Below, piece after piece: positions 17,480 through 28,715 of a stretch of DNA of 64,000 nt. A model generated the notes under the pieces. That model saw only the letters and a list, made by a program, of their open reading frames with translations, ran no database searches and had not been told where the DNA came from. Both the position numbers and the translations under genes were made by a program. The number at the start of each line of letters is the position of its first letter. The first letter of the stretch is position 1. The stretch comes from Marinobacter fuscus (GTDB lineage Bacteria > Pseudomonadota > Gammaproteobacteria > Pseudomonadales > Oleiphilaceae): assembly GCF_003007675.1 (NCBI RefSeq), contig NZ_PXNP01000009.1, forward strand, positions 310,001 through 374,000, in the 5' to 3' direction.

Positions 17480-19525
17480 TCAGGCCGCTTCTTCTGCGAT
17501 GCCGGTCTGCTTCAACAAGGCATCCACCTCCGGCTCCCGGCCCCGGAACGCCTTGAACAACGCCATCGGCTCCTGCGAACCGCCTTTTTCCAAGATGTGG
17601 TGCAGGAAGGCCTTGCCGGTCTCCGGGTCAAAAATGCCATTTTCCTCAAACAATGAGAAAGCATCTGCTGCCAGCACTTCTGCCCACTTGTAGCTGTAGT
17701 AGCCCGCTGCATACCCACCAGCAAAGATGTGGGAAAACGCATTGGGAAAGCGGTTAAATTCCGGCGCCTGAACCACCGCAATGTCTTCCCGCACCTTGCG
17801 GTGCATGTCCAACGGGTTCGTGGGCGCCTCGCCCGTGAATTCTGCGTGCAGACGGAAATCGAACAGTGAAAACTCCAACTGCCGAACCATCGCCATGCCC
17901 GACTGGAAGTTCTTCGCCGCCAGCAACTTCTGCAACAGATCTTCCGGCAACGGCTCGCCAGTTTCATGGTGGCTGGCAATCAGCGCCAGCGATTCGGGGT
18001 TCCAGCACCAGTTCTCCAGGAACTGGCTGGGCAGCTCCACCGCATCCCAGGCCACGCCATTGATACCAGACACATCCATCACCTCCACCTGGGTCAGCAT
18101 GTGGTGCAGGCCATGGCCGAACTCGTGGAACAGGGTGGTCACTTCATCGTGGGTCAGCAGCGACGGCTTGCCATCCACCGGCGGTGTGAAGTTGCAGGTC
18201 AGGAAGGCTACCGGCAGCTGCAGCTTGCCGCGCTGGTCGCGCCAGCGCACCCGGCAGTCCGCCATCCAGGCACCGCCCCGCTTGCCCTGGCGGGTAAACA
18301 GATCCAGATAGAACCAGGCAATCGGCTGGCCGCCCCGGCTGATACAATACGCCTTGGCGTCCTCATGCCAGGTTTCCACCTCCGGGTGCGCCTCGATCTG
18401 CACATCAAAGAGCTTCTCGGCCACCCGGAACAGGCCCGGCACCACCTTGTCCACCGGGAACCAGGGGCGCAGGGTTTCCGGCGAAATGTCATAGCGCTTC
18501 TGGCGCAGCTTTTCGCTGTAATAACCCACATCCCAGGCCTGCAGATCCTCCAGGCCGTGTTCGGCTTTCACAAACGCCTTCAGCTCGGCAAATTCCTTCT
18601 CCGCCTGGGGCTTGGACTTTGCCGCCAGCTGATTCAGAAACGCCATCACCTCATCGACACTGCGGGCCATCTTGGTGGCCAGCGAACGCTCGGCGTAGTT
18701 GTCAAAACCCAGCAGCTGGGCCAGATCGTGCCTGCGCTTGAGAATCTCCGCCATCACCGGTGTGTTGTCCCAGGTGCCCGCATCCGGGCCCTGATCCGAC
18801 GCCCGGGTCACAAACGCCTCGTACACCTCCCGGCGCAGCTCGCGGTTATCGCTGTAGGTCATTACCGGATAGAAGCTGGGGAAATCCAGGGTGATCACAT
18901 AGCCCTCAAGTTCCTTCTGCCGGGCCGCCTGCCTGGCGCCTTCAATCGCCGTTTCCGGCAGTCCGGCCAGCTCTGCAACATCGGTAATCTGCTTGTACCA
19001 GTGCTGGGTGGCGTCCAGCACGTTATCGCTGAACTTGTTAGACAACTCCGCCAGCTCCCGGGACAGATCCGCGTAACGCTTTTTCTTGTCCTCCGGCAGA
19101 TCGACACCGCCCAGGCGGAAATCCCGCAGGATATTCTCGATGGACTTGCGCTGGGGTTCACTCAGATTGTGGAAATCGTCACGGGCGGCCAGCTTCTTGT
19201 AGGCCTCGCACAGCGCCCCGTTCTGGCTGACTTCGGTGCTGTATTCGGTGAGCTTCTCCAGACAGTTTTTATACACCTTGCGCAAGTCGTCGTTGTTCAT
19301 CACCCCGTTCAGGTGGGAAATCACCGACCAGGCGTTGCTCAGCTTGTTTTCCAGCGCCTGCATGGGCTGCGCCAGCGTGTCCCAGGTGGGGTCGTCCTGC
19401 TGGGCCAGCGTCTGGATCTTCATCCGGTTCTCGCTGAGAATCTGGTCGATGGCCGTTTCCATGTGCTCGGTACGGATGTGGCCGAACTTCGGCAACAGAT
19501 CGTCAGTCAGTAGCGGGTTATTCAT
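17480..19525 (-). CDS. prlC: Oligopeptidase A (M3 family metallopeptidase)
   Basis: This is a 681-residue cytoplasmic zinc peptidase of the M3 family. The zinc-binding motif HEFGH is at residues 467-471 in TLFHEFGHGLHHMLT, with the third ligand glutamate expected about 25 residues later in the WDAVELPSQFLENW region. PrlC degrades short peptides, including cleaved signal peptides. Length and ends match the family (MNNPLLTDDLLPKFGHIRTE). It is divergent from the carbonic anhydrase gene, with a large inverted repeat in between. Confidence 0.97.
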   Translation of the reverse strand: MNNPLLTDDLLPKFGHIRTEHMETAIDQILSENRMKIQTLAQQDDPTWDTLAQPMQALENKLSNAWSVISHLNGVMNNDDLRKVYKNCLEKLTEYSTEVSQNGALCEAYKKLAARDDFHNLSEPQRKSIENILRDFRLGGVDLPEDKKKRYADLSRELAELSNKFSDNVLDATQHWYKQITDVAELAGLPETAIEGARQAARQKELEGYVITLDFPSFYPVMTYSDNRELRREVYEAFVTRASDQGPDAGTWDNTPVMAEILKRRHDLAQLLGFDNYAERSLATKMARSVDEVMAFLNQLAAKSKPQAEKEFAELKAFVKAEHGLEDLQAWDVGYYSEKLRQKRYDISPETLRPWFPVDKVVPGLFRVAEKLFDVQIEAHPEVETWHEDAKAYCISRGGQPIAWFYLDLFTRQGKRGGAWMADCRVRWRDQRGKLQLPVAFLTCNFTPPVDGKPSLLTHDEVTTLFHEFGHGLHHMLTQVEVMDVSGINGVAWDAVELPSQFLENWCWNPESLALIASHHETGEPLPEDLLQKLLAAKNFQSGMAMVRQLEFSLFDFRLHAEFTGEAPTNPLDMHRKVREDIAVVQAPEFNRFPNAFSHIFAGGYAAGYYSYKWAEVLAADAFSLFEENGIFDPETGKAFLHHILEKGGSQEPMALFKAFRGREPEVDALLKQTGIAEEAA

Positions 19526-19588
19526 AGGTCCCCTTCTCAGCTGTTCAGGTTTAGGGTAGCTTCCCGGTATTCATAGTTGGTGCAAGGC

Positions 19589-19693
19589 GCGTGTGGGGAA
19601 GGCCTTTCCAAAACACGCTGTGAAGACATCCCTGTACGCTCCGCTCCGCCATCCATGGCTCCGCAGGGTTTTGGAAAGACCGTCCCCACACGC
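19589..19693. repeat. 105-base imperfect inverted repeat between prlC and the carbonic anhydrase gene
   Basis: Two 26-base arms, 19589-19614 and 19668-19693, are reverse complements with two mismatches (outer part GCGTGTGGGGA, inner part TTTCCAAAAC). The 53-base spacer holds a further short palindrome around CCATCCATGG (19650-19659). Arms and loop have the look of the REP/MITE-like intergenic elements that occur in many copies in Marinobacter genomes; copy number cannot be tested inside this window, where I see only one. It lies in the divergent promoter region. Confidence 0.75.
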
Positions 19694-19734
19694 ACCCCCA
19701 ACCTTCGGGTAAATGCGATCAAAAGGTATATGTA

Positions 19735-20274
19735 ATGGCGAATGTACGAACTCACAAGGGTATCACACCAGAATTCGGCGAACGCAGCTGGGTAGACGAC
19801 AGCGCCGTGGTCATCGGCGATGTGAAAATGGGCGACGACTGCTCGGTATGGCCCATGACCGTGATCCGCGGCGACATGCACAAAATCCGCATTGGCAGCC
19901 GCTGCAGCATTCAGGATGGCTCGGTACTGCACATCACCCACGCCAGCGACTACAACCCCGGCGGCTGGCCGCTGATTATCGGAGACGATGTGACCGTCGG
20001 CCACAAAGCCCTGCTGCATGGCTGCACAATAGGCAGCCGGGTGCTGGTGGGTATGGGTTGCACCGTGATGGACGGCGCCGTGGTGGAAGACGACGTGATC
20101 ATCGGGGCCGGTACCCTGGTACCTCCGGGCAAGCGGCTGGAATCCGGCTACCTGTACGTGGGCTCGCCCTGCAAGCAGGCGCGGGCCCTGAGCGACAAAG
20201 AAAAATCCTTCTTTAAATATACCGCCGCCAACTACGTCAAGCTGAAAGACGAATACCTGAATCCGTCCGCGTAA
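19735..20274 (+). CDS. Gamma carbonic anhydrase family protein (YrdA-like)
   Basis: This is a 179-residue left-handed beta-helix protein built from hexapeptide repeats. The metal-binding histidines of gamma carbonic anhydrases are visible: H66 in VLHIT, and H90 and H95 in VGHKALLHGC with the usual five-residue spacing. The family has proven zinc or iron carbonic anhydrases, but YrdA-type members often show little activity, so the reaction is uncertain. ATG 19735 begins MANVRTHKGITPEFG, the normal start. Confidence 0.93.
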   Translation: MANVRTHKGITPEFGERSWVDDSAVVIGDVKMGDDCSVWPMTVIRGDMHKIRIGSRCSIQDGSVLHITHASDYNPGGWPLIIGDDVTVGHKALLHGCTIGSRVLVGMGCTVMDGAVVEDDVIIGAGTLVPPGKRLESGYLYVGSPCKQARALSDKEKSFFKYTAANYVKLKDEYLNPSA

Positions 20275-20323
20275 ACTGCCTCCCCATAGCCCCTGATCCA
20301 GGTCAAATTCTGATCAGGGCCCC

Positions 20324-20350
20324 CTTGAAAAATATCCACCGGAACCTACT
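20324..20350 (+). promoter_or_regulatory. Possible heat-shock (RpoH) promoter before hsp20
   Basis: CTTGAAA at 20324-20330 matches the sigma-32 -35 box exactly. About 13 bases on, ACCTACTT is only a partial match to the CCCCAT-type -10 box. Its place 115-140 bases before a small heat-shock gene supports it. The weak -10 keeps confidence low. Confidence 0.3.
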
Positions 20351-20464
20351 TTCCTGAGTAGCAGAAGTTCACGGAGTCCATCCGGGGCACCCCCGGATCG
20401 GAGCTGTTCCGCGAGCGAAGCTGATGACAATCTCAGATTCGTAATCGTCAAAGGAGGAGTTCCC

Positions 20465-20920
20465 ATGAGCAACATTACACGCTGGAATCCGATCAGTGAG
20501 TTCGATGACCTGATGAACCGCTACAACCGAATGCTCGGCCTGGCCCGGACGAACGGTGACAGGGAAGGCAAGGATCTATTTAGCCGCAGTGACTGGGCAC
20601 CGGCGGTGGATATCAAAGAAACACCGGAAGCATTTACCGTCGAAGCCGAATTGCCGGGCATGACTAAAGATGATGTGAAAGTAACCGTGCATGACGGTGT
20701 GCTCACCATTCAGGGTGAGCGCAAGAGTGAAGAGGAAACCAAAGACAAAAAGCTACACCGTATCGAGCGCTTCTATGGCAGCTTTCTGCGCCGCTTCACG
20801 CTGCCCGACAATGTCGATGAGAATGGTGTAAAAGCCAGTTTTAAGGACGGCCTTCTGAAGCTGAGCATTCAGAAAGCCGAGCCGAAAGAGCCCAAGGCCA
20901 TAGAGGTCGACGTCCAGTAA
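20465..20920 (+). CDS. Hsp20/alpha-crystallin small heat-shock protein
   Basis: This 151-residue chaperone binds unfolding proteins without ATP. The alpha-crystallin domain runs from about residue 40 to 135: APAVDIKETPEAFTVEAELPG, then VHDGVLTIQGERK, and the closing ASFKDGLLKLSIQK. The N-terminal arm contains WNPISEFDDLMNRYNRML, typical of bacterial class A proteins. It has an excellent ribosome site (AAAGGAGGAG) 8 bases before ATG 20465, as expected for high expression under stress. Confidence 0.95.
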   Translation: MSNITRWNPISEFDDLMNRYNRMLGLARTNGDREGKDLFSRSDWAPAVDIKETPEAFTVEAELPGMTKDDVKVTVHDGVLTIQGERKSEEETKDKKLHRIERFYGSFLRRFTLPDNVDENGVKASFKDGLLKLSIQKAEPKEPKAIEVDVQ

Positions 20921-20948
20921 GCCAAGACCGTCAGTCTACCCTCGAAGC

Positions 20949-20973
20949 GAGGTCGGGCTCATTGCCCGGCCTC
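20949..20973 (+). terminator. Hairpin downstream of hsp20
   Basis: A 10-base stem (GAGGTCGGGC / GCCCGGCCTC, with one T-G pair) encloses a five-base loop 28 bases after the hsp20 stop. It overlaps the last codons of the convergent PA4642-family gene and has no T-run, so it is at best a weak bidirectional stop or an mRNA-end hairpin. Confidence 0.4.
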
Positions 20974-21276
20974 TGCCGTTGTTACAGCACCCGAGGCTTC
21001 CAGGGCCCGAGCGTAATCCAGGCTCCGGCGGTGGCGTGAAATCCGATCCAGAATGGTGTGGCCTTGCGGATTCTCCGCATTCAGATCCCGGCCCGCTTCA
21101 ACAAAGAAGCCAACAAAACGCTCGAAATCCTCGGCCCGCATGGCCTCGTAGGCCCGATCCAGCACAAAATAATCCGGGTTAACCGAGGCATCCCAGGGGG
21201 TGAGATTCAGGTAACTTCTAACCCGGTCATCACTCCACTCTTCACCGATCACTTTCGGTTTGTCCGGTCCGCTCAT
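20959..21276 (-). CDS. PA4642 family protein
   Basis: This is a 105-residue acidic soluble protein. MSGPDKPKVIGEEWSDDRVR at the start and the central YLNLTPWDASVNPDYFVLDRAYE match the conserved PA4642 family of pseudomonads and relatives. No function is known; the C-terminal part (NPQGHTILDRISRHRRS) resembles an ankyrin-like hairpin. ATG 21276 follows GGAGAGGCAGC, a good ribosome site; the frame is open further upstream but without support. Confidence 0.85.
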   Translation of the reverse strand: MSGPDKPKVIGEEWSDDRVRSYLNLTPWDASVNPDYFVLDRAYEAMRAEDFERFVGFFVEAGRDLNAENPQGHTILDRISRHRRSLDYARALEASGAVTTAEAGQ

Positions 21277-21390
21277 GCTGCCTCTCCTGCTGCGTTGATT
21301 ATCAGCGCATAGTATAAGCGTTTGAAAGACCCAAGGGTTATAAGAATCCTGCATGAGCATCTATGCCAGCGGCATAAGCCCAGCCCGCTA

Positions 21391-22224
21391 TCAGGGCAGA
21401 ATGTCCACCGGCAAATCCGAGGTAGGTACAGAGTCATCACACTCCGGATTACGGATGGCAATTTCCACCCGGCGGTTCATCGACCGGTTCGCTGGTGTGT
21501 CGTTATCGGCCAGGGGCCGGGTTTCGGCCCGCCCTGCCGCAACCACCCGCTCAGCGGGAATCTCCCGGTTCAGCACCAGCTCATGCACCACTGACACCGC
21601 CCGGGCGGCCGACAGATCCCAGTTGGAACGGTAGCGACTGCTGGAAATCGGCCGGTCGTCAGAGTGGCCCGACACCACCACATCACCGGAGCACACCGCC
21701 AGCACATTCACCACCCGCTCGATAATCGGGATCATCTCCGGTTTGATTTCGGCGTCTCCGGAGCGGAAGGTGGCTTCTTCGGAGAAGCGAATCACCACCT
21801 GGTCTTCGTCGTAATTGATATGCAGGGCTTCGGAGGCGACCTCGGCCTGCAGCTCCCGCACCAGCCGGCCCGCCAGATCCAGAACACCGCCGGGTATCTG
21901 CCGGGTCTGGGAGCGCTCGGTACGCTCATCAATAAACTCCGGCTGGTCCTGCAGCGACTCCGATGGCTCCGGCAAGGAAACTGTGTCTGATTCCACCAGA
22001 GTCAGGGGAGAGCCGCCCACGTCTTCAGCTATCACGTTGCTGGAGCCGAACGCCAGTGCCATGGAGTTGGCCATGGCGCGATACTTCTCGATATCCATCT
22101 CGGCAAACGACAGCAACAGGATAAAGAAGGTCAGCAGCAGGGTGGCAAGATCGGCAAAGGTGACAATCCAGTCCGGGGTGGTGTTCTTACTGCGCTTTTT
22201 CTTTACAGGCCGGACCGGAAGCAC
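21391..22224 (-). CDS. motB: Flagellar motor stator protein MotB (PomB-like)
   Basis: This is a 277-residue protein with one N-terminal helix that carries the ion-binding aspartate in FADLATLLLTFFILLLSF, and a C-terminal OmpA-like peptidoglycan-binding domain (VSGHSDDRPI ... LSAARAVSVVHEL). Together with MotA it forms the stator that drives flagellar rotation by ion flow. It starts with GTG 22224, two bases after the motA stop, behind GGGAGG. Sequence alone does not decide between proton and sodium drive, although the DLATLLLTFF region resembles sodium-type PomB. Confidence 0.92.
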   Translation of the reverse strand: MLPVRPVKKKRSKNTTPDWIVTFADLATLLLTFFILLLSFAEMDIEKYRAMANSMALAFGSSNVIAEDVGGSPLTLVESDTVSLPEPSESLQDQPEFIDERTERSQTRQIPGGVLDLAGRLVRELQAEVASEALHINYDEDQVVIRFSEEATFRSGDAEIKPEMIPIIERVVNVLAVCSGDVVVSGHSDDRPISSSRYRSNWDLSAARAVSVVHELVLNREIPAERVVAAGRAETRPLADNDTPANRSMNRRVEIAIRNPECDDSVPTSDLPVDILP

Positions 22225-22226
22225 AC

Positions 22227-23000
22227 TCAGGCCTCCCGCTCAGGCTCAAGACCGGTGCGATGTTCCGGCGATACATAGGACGAAAGCAGTTCGGTCATCA
22301 CCCGGGGGTTTTCGCCGCGCATGATGCTCTTGATCGAAGTAATGATCAGCATCTGGTTGCGGGCGTCATCCTCGGCCTTGAGCTGGAGCTTGTCCGCCAG
22401 GGGCAGGGCCATCAGCTGAGCGATAAAGGCGCCGTAAAGAGTCGTCAGAAGGGCAACGGCCATAGCAGGCCCGATGGATGAAGGGTCATCGAGTGTGTTG
22501 AGCATCTGCACCAGCCCCACCAGGGTACCAAGCATGCCGATCGCGGGCGCGGATTCACCAATACCCCGGAACACCCGTTCTGCCACTTCGTAACGCTCGG
22601 CGGACTGCTGGGTGTCCTGTAACAACGCTTCCTCCACCAGTTCCGGCGGATGGCCGTCGACACAGAGGTTGATGGCTTTTTTCAGAAACTCGTCCCTGGT
22701 GTCGTGATTTTCCAGCCCCAGAATGCCTTCTTTACGGACCACGCGGGCCAGCACACCGACTTCCCGAATCAGCTCTGCCGGCCGGGCCAGGCGATCGGTG
22801 AACACGGTACGAAAGGCCAGGCGAAAGGCGCTGATCACCGACGGCATGCGGAACTTGATCAACGTAACCGCAAAGGTGCCACCCAGCACGATGGCCAGGC
22901 CCGGCAGGTTCAGAAATGTCAGCGCCGATGCGTTCGCCAGCATGGCAAGAATCACGATCAGGGTTCCTGCCAACAATCCGACAAGCGTTAGAATGTCCAT
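22227..23000 (-). CDS. motA: Flagellar motor stator protein MotA (PomA-like)
   Basis: This is a 257-residue protein with four membrane helices and the MotA/PomA pattern: LNLPGLAIVLGGTFAVTLI in the second helix, a large cytoplasmic loop, and GMLGTLVGLVQMLNTLDDPSSIGPAMAVALLTTLYGAF in the last two helices (long conserved stretch at about residues 155-193). It partners the MotB encoded directly downstream. It is alone with MotB; no other flagellar genes are in the window, which is common for stator genes. Confidence 0.94.
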   Translation of the reverse strand: MDILTLVGLLAGTLIVILAMLANASALTFLNLPGLAIVLGGTFAVTLIKFRMPSVISAFRLAFRTVFTDRLARPAELIREVGVLARVVRKEGILGLENHDTRDEFLKKAINLCVDGHPPELVEEALLQDTQQSAERYEVAERVFRGIGESAPAIGMLGTLVGLVQMLNTLDDPSSIGPAMAVALLTTLYGAFIAQLMALPLADKLQLKAEDDARNQMLIITSIKSIMRGENPRVMTELLSSYVSPEHRTGLEPEREA

Positions 23001-23049
23001 GGCTATCCTTTCCTATTGGTCTCTTGGCGATCCACCTGAATAATCCGGC

Positions 23050-25377
<2,328 letters not shown>

Positions 25378-25416
25378 AACGACTTTGCGACCTGTCTGCG
25401 GAACATCGGCAATGCT

Positions 25417-26565
25417 CTAAGCCGTGCGCTGATAGCCGCCGGGGCAGGGATGGGCAAAGCCCTCCAGTTCCAGAATCAACAGCGACTGCATCAACTGATC
25501 GGCGGGTAAACCCGTGGCCAGGCCCAGTGCATCGGTAGACTGGGGATCATACCCCAAAGCCTCGTATACCGCGATTTCCCGTGCATCCAGGGCCCGGGTA
25601 TCCCTGCCGGTATCCGATGCCTCCGGCGGGGCACTCAGGCCGTCGGTCATGGACCACCAGGTTCCCAGCTCTTCCAGCACATCGTCGGCGGTTTCCACCA
25701 GGCGGGCGCCCTGACGAATCAGCTGATGGCAACCACGAGCCACCGGGCTATGTACCGAGCCGGGAATGGCAAATACCTCCCGCCCTTGCTCCAGCGCGGT
25801 TCTGGCGGTAATCAGCGAGCCACTCTTCAGGCTGGCCTCCACCACCAGCACACCCCGGCTGAGGCCACTGATAATGCGATTGCGCTGAGGAAAATAGGCG
25901 GCGCGCGCCTGGGTACCCGGCGGGTATTCAGACACAATCAACCCCTGTTCGATAATACGGTGGGCCAGAGGCCGATGCTGTGCCGGGTACAGCCTGTCCA
26001 GACCACAGCCCACCACCGCCAGGGTGGGCGCCCCGGCATCCAGTGCACCGGCATGGGCCGCGCCATCGATACCCAGGGCCAGCCCGCTGGTGATCAGCAG
26101 GCCCCGGCGGCTGAGCTCGGCGGCAAAGCTCCGGGCATGATCCAGCCCCGCCCGGGTCGCATTCCGGCTGCCCACCACACCCAGCTGATCACGTTGCAGC
26201 AGCCGGGTATCGCCAAGGGTATACAGCAGCAGGGGCGCATCGTGAATATGCCGCAGACACTCCGGAAACCCTGACTCCCCCTGACCCAGCAACCCGATGC
26301 CATGGCCCCGGCACTGCTCGAGAACAGACAGGGCACGGGCAATCACCGGGTTGTCGACGTCCGAGCGCTGCCAGGCGCAAATGGCCTCGATGGCCGCAGG
26401 GGTCAACCCCATGGCGGTCAGAGTGGCAGGGTTCATTGACAGAATGTCGGCCAGCGAATCAACCGAATCCAGTAGCCGCTCGCGCAGGGGAATTCCGAAT
26501 TTAGGCAGTAGAGACAGCACCAGCCATTGCCCGGACGGTGCCTTCAAACAGGGGGATTGAGACAT
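25417..26565 (-). CDS. dprA: DNA-processing protein DprA
   Basis: This is a 382-residue protein that loads RecA on incoming single-stranded DNA during natural transformation. A central Rossmann-like domain contains GSRNATRAGLDHARSFAAELS and GLALGIDGAAHAGAL, followed by SEYPPGTQARAAYFPQRNRIISGLS (core of the family) and a C-terminal winged-helix-like domain. ATG 26565 follows AAGGAAGAGAAC; the open frame reaches 26613 but that part lies in the terminator hairpin. Presence of dprA alone does not prove competence. Confidence 0.95.
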   Translation of the reverse strand: MSQSPCLKAPSGQWLVLSLLPKFGIPLRERLLDSVDSLADILSMNPATLTAMGLTPAAIEAICAWQRSDVDNPVIARALSVLEQCRGHGIGLLGQGESGFPECLRHIHDAPLLLYTLGDTRLLQRDQLGVVGSRNATRAGLDHARSFAAELSRRGLLITSGLALGIDGAAHAGALDAGAPTLAVVGCGLDRLYPAQHRPLAHRIIEQGLIVSEYPPGTQARAAYFPQRNRIISGLSRGVLVVEASLKSGSLITARTALEQGREVFAIPGSVHSPVARGCHQLIRQGARLVETADDVLEELGTWWSMTDGLSAPPEASDTGRDTRALDAREIAVYEALGYDPQSTDALGLATGLPADQLMQSLLILELEGFAHPCPGGYQRTA

Positions 26566-26577
26566 GTTCTCTTCCTT

Positions 26578-26614
26578 GAAAACAACAATGGCCGGGCAAT
26601 CCCGCCCGGCCATT
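26578..26614 (-). terminator. Rho-independent terminator after the LysM gene
   Basis: On the minus strand, an 11-base perfect stem (AATGGCCGGGC / GCCCGGCCATT, 26587-26614) is followed by a T-rich tail. It lies between the LysM gene and dprA, and would separate the two transcripts or reduce read-through into dprA, whose ribosome site comes directly after. Confidence 0.75.
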
Positions 26615-26653
26615 CATTGACAGAGTAAACCCGAAACCAGAGTCAACCGGTTA

Positions 26654-27670
26654 TCAGGGGTTGGCCACCTTGTCACCCACCGATAGTGGGCGCGTGGCCT
26701 GCAATACCAGGCCGTAGCTCATCTTTTCGTAGGCCTGGAACACCATCAGCAAGCCGGCACGCTCAGACGGCAGCTCGATCGTCTCGCCGGTGATCGGATC
26801 GCGCACCATGTTGCCAGCTTTCAATACCGCCAGCACATTGCCCGCTTTCAGGCCTTCACGTTCGCCCCGGTTGATGGCCACCACGTTATACTGGCCAATC
26901 TGGCTGACACCGCCGTCGACGGAAATCATCTTGCCTTCAATCTCTTCATCAGGCGAGCTGGGCACGAAGCTGGTGGTCAGGCGGCGGTCTTCGCTGACCA
27001 GAAGACGGTCACCAATGCGGACTTCCTCGTTGGAGCGGGTAATGCCCACCGTCAGAACGTCTCCGTTTTCGGCATTGATGTTGCCGCGCGCTATGCTGCG
27101 GGCCTCCAGGCCGAGAAACTCACCGGTATCCGGATCGACAAACTCCTGGCTGCGACGGAAGATACCCACGCGGTCAGCAGGCTTGGTACCGCGGGCATAG
27201 ATACGATCGCCAGCGCCGGTAATGATCCGGCCATCGGCACCCTCAAGCACATAGGGAGCGCCGTTAATGTCGTCTGGCGTTACAATGCGGGTGTCGGTCA
27301 GGAAGCTGGCAATGGCATCCAGCGGAATGGCAGGAATGGGCGTATCGATTGCCTCGGAGCGCACTTTCGGCGACAGCTTGACGATATCGTTGGAGGACAC
27401 TTTGGTCACCCGAGGCTTACCGTCAATGTAGACCAGCGCGAGCTTGTCGCCCGGGTAGATCAGATGAGGGTTGGCAACCTGCGGGTTCACGTGCCAGATC
27501 TCCGGCCAGTACCAGGGTTTGTTCAGAAAACGCCCGGAAATGTCCCAGAGTGTATCCCCCTTTACGACGGTGTAACGCTCAGGGTGATCAGTCCTCAACT
27601 CCGGTTGCGCCTGAGCCCAAGAGGTAAACAGCAGCGCCGAAGCTGCCAGAGCGTACAACAATTTCCTCAT
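26654..27670 (-). CDS. LysM domain-containing envelope protein
   Basis: This 338-residue protein has a signal peptide (residues 1-21, MRKLLYALAASALLFTSWAQA), an N-terminal LysM domain (about 33-85: YTVVKGDTLWDISGRFL, NPHLIYPGDKLAL) that binds peptidoglycan, and a long C-terminal region of beta-type repeats seen in the DprA-adjacent LysM family of pseudomonads. A role in envelope maintenance is likely; no enzyme domain is visible. It is divergent from def, with a 457-base gap. Confidence 0.92.
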   Translation of the reverse strand: MRKLLYALAASALLFTSWAQAQPELRTDHPERYTVVKGDTLWDISGRFLNKPWYWPEIWHVNPQVANPHLIYPGDKLALVYIDGKPRVTKVSSNDIVKLSPKVRSEAIDTPIPAIPLDAIASFLTDTRIVTPDDINGAPYVLEGADGRIITGAGDRIYARGTKPADRVGIFRRSQEFVDPDTGEFLGLEARSIARGNINAENGDVLTVGITRSNEEVRIGDRLLVSEDRRLTTSFVPSSPDEEIEGKMISVDGGVSQIGQYNVVAINRGEREGLKAGNVLAVLKAGNMVRDPITGETIELPSERAGLLMVFQAYEKMSYGLVLQATRPLSVGDKVANP

Positions 27671-28127
27671 CGTGTATGTCCTTGATCGCGTGCCTTGAAT
27701 CTTTGCGTTCGGTAATCTCGCCGCAGTCTGACCGCAGGATATTACGTTGCCATTCCCGTTACTATAGAAGATGTCCGGGAATTTGTGATGTTATCTTTTG
27801 TTCTTCCAGTGGTTTCTGCAGGCCGCATCGGCTTTTGGCCGGAAAAACCTGCCCATTGGCTGATCAGTTTGTACTCAATCGCCGAATTCGTGGATAATAA
27901 CGGTAATCGGCAGGTTTTGCGGTCTCCAACGGGGAACTCCGGCATCCGTTACTGTCCAAACAATCGGGTCTGTCGCTGCCATAATAGGTAGCCGAAGAAA
28001 AAATGCGCAGTACGCTGTCGCATTTCCGACGACGGTTTCAGAGCGTTACAAATGGTAAACTAACGAACTGAAGCCGGGCTGCCGGGCGCAGACCGCCAAA
28101 GACACACAGGCCAGAAGCACGAGCGCT
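27671..28127. other. 457-base divergent intergenic region between the LysM gene and def
   Basis: No convincing gene is present. On the plus strand TTGTAC (27869-27874) and GATAAT (27893-27898) are 18 bases apart and could be a sigma-70 promoter. ATGGTAAACT (28052-28061) looks like an extended -10 close to def. A perfect 10-base inverted repeat, AAAACCTGCC (27844-27853) and GGCAGGTTTT (27909-27918), brackets the first promoter. The region should hold the promoters of both flanking genes. Confidence 0.5.
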
Positions 28128-28631
28128 ATGATACGAGAGATTCTTGAATACCCGGACCCGCGCCTTCGCACCATCGCCAAGCCGGTGGAAGAAGTCACCG
28201 ACGAGATCCGGACACTGATCGACGATATGTTCGAGACCATGTACGATGCCAACGGTATTGGCCTGGCCGCCAGCCAGATAGACGTACACCAGCAGGTTAT
28301 TGTGATGGATCTGTCCGAAGACAGATCCGAACCCCGGGTGTTTATTAACCCGTCGCTGGAAATCCTGGACGGCGACCTGGAAGCCATGCAGGAAGGCTGC
28401 CTGTCGGTACCCGGCTTCTATGAAGACGTAAAACGCATCGAACACTGCCGGATTACGGCCCGGGATCGCAACGGCGAGGAGTTCACGCTCGAAGCCGAAG
28501 GCCTGCTGGCCGTGTGCATCCAGCACGAGATGGATCACCTGAACGGCAAGCTGTTTGTGGATTACCTGAGCCAGCTCAAGCGCAATCGCATTCGCAAGAA
28601 GCTGGAAAAACTGCACAAGCAAAGCGCCTGA
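28128..28631 (+). CDS. def: Peptide deformylase
   Basis: This 167-residue metalloenzyme removes the formyl group from the first methionine of new proteins. All three family motifs are intact: GIGLAASQ (residues 43-50), EGCLSVPG with metal ligand C91, and QHEMDHLNG with H133, E134 and H137. It is followed by fmt, which adds the formyl group, so the pair forms the usual formylation/deformylation module. A strong terminator stands between them. Confidence 0.98.
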   Translation: MIREILEYPDPRLRTIAKPVEEVTDEIRTLIDDMFETMYDANGIGLAASQIDVHQQVIVMDLSEDRSEPRVFINPSLEILDGDLEAMQEGCLSVPGFYEDVKRIEHCRITARDRNGEEFTLEAEGLLAVCIQHEMDHLNGKLFVDYLSQLKRNRIRKKLEKLHKQSA

Positions 28632-28663
28632 CGGTGCCTGAGCCAGCAGCCAAAGATTCAAGG

Positions 28664-28686
28664 ACCGGGTTTCGACCCGGTTTTTT
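28664..28686 (+). terminator. Rho-independent terminator between def and fmt
   Basis: ACCGGGT and ACCCGGT (28664-28670 and 28675-28681) form a stem with a TTCG-type tetraloop, followed by a run of six T (28681-28686). This is a textbook intrinsic terminator 33 bases after def. Downstream fmt then needs its own promoter or read-through. Confidence 0.88.
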
Positions 28687-28715
28687 CGTCTAAACAATAC
28701 AGAGAAACAGCCAAC

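Noticed and set aside
17966..19513. 515-codon plus-strand frame opposite prlC
   Set aside because: prlC has clear M3 peptidase motifs on the other strand; the opposite frame has no family features.
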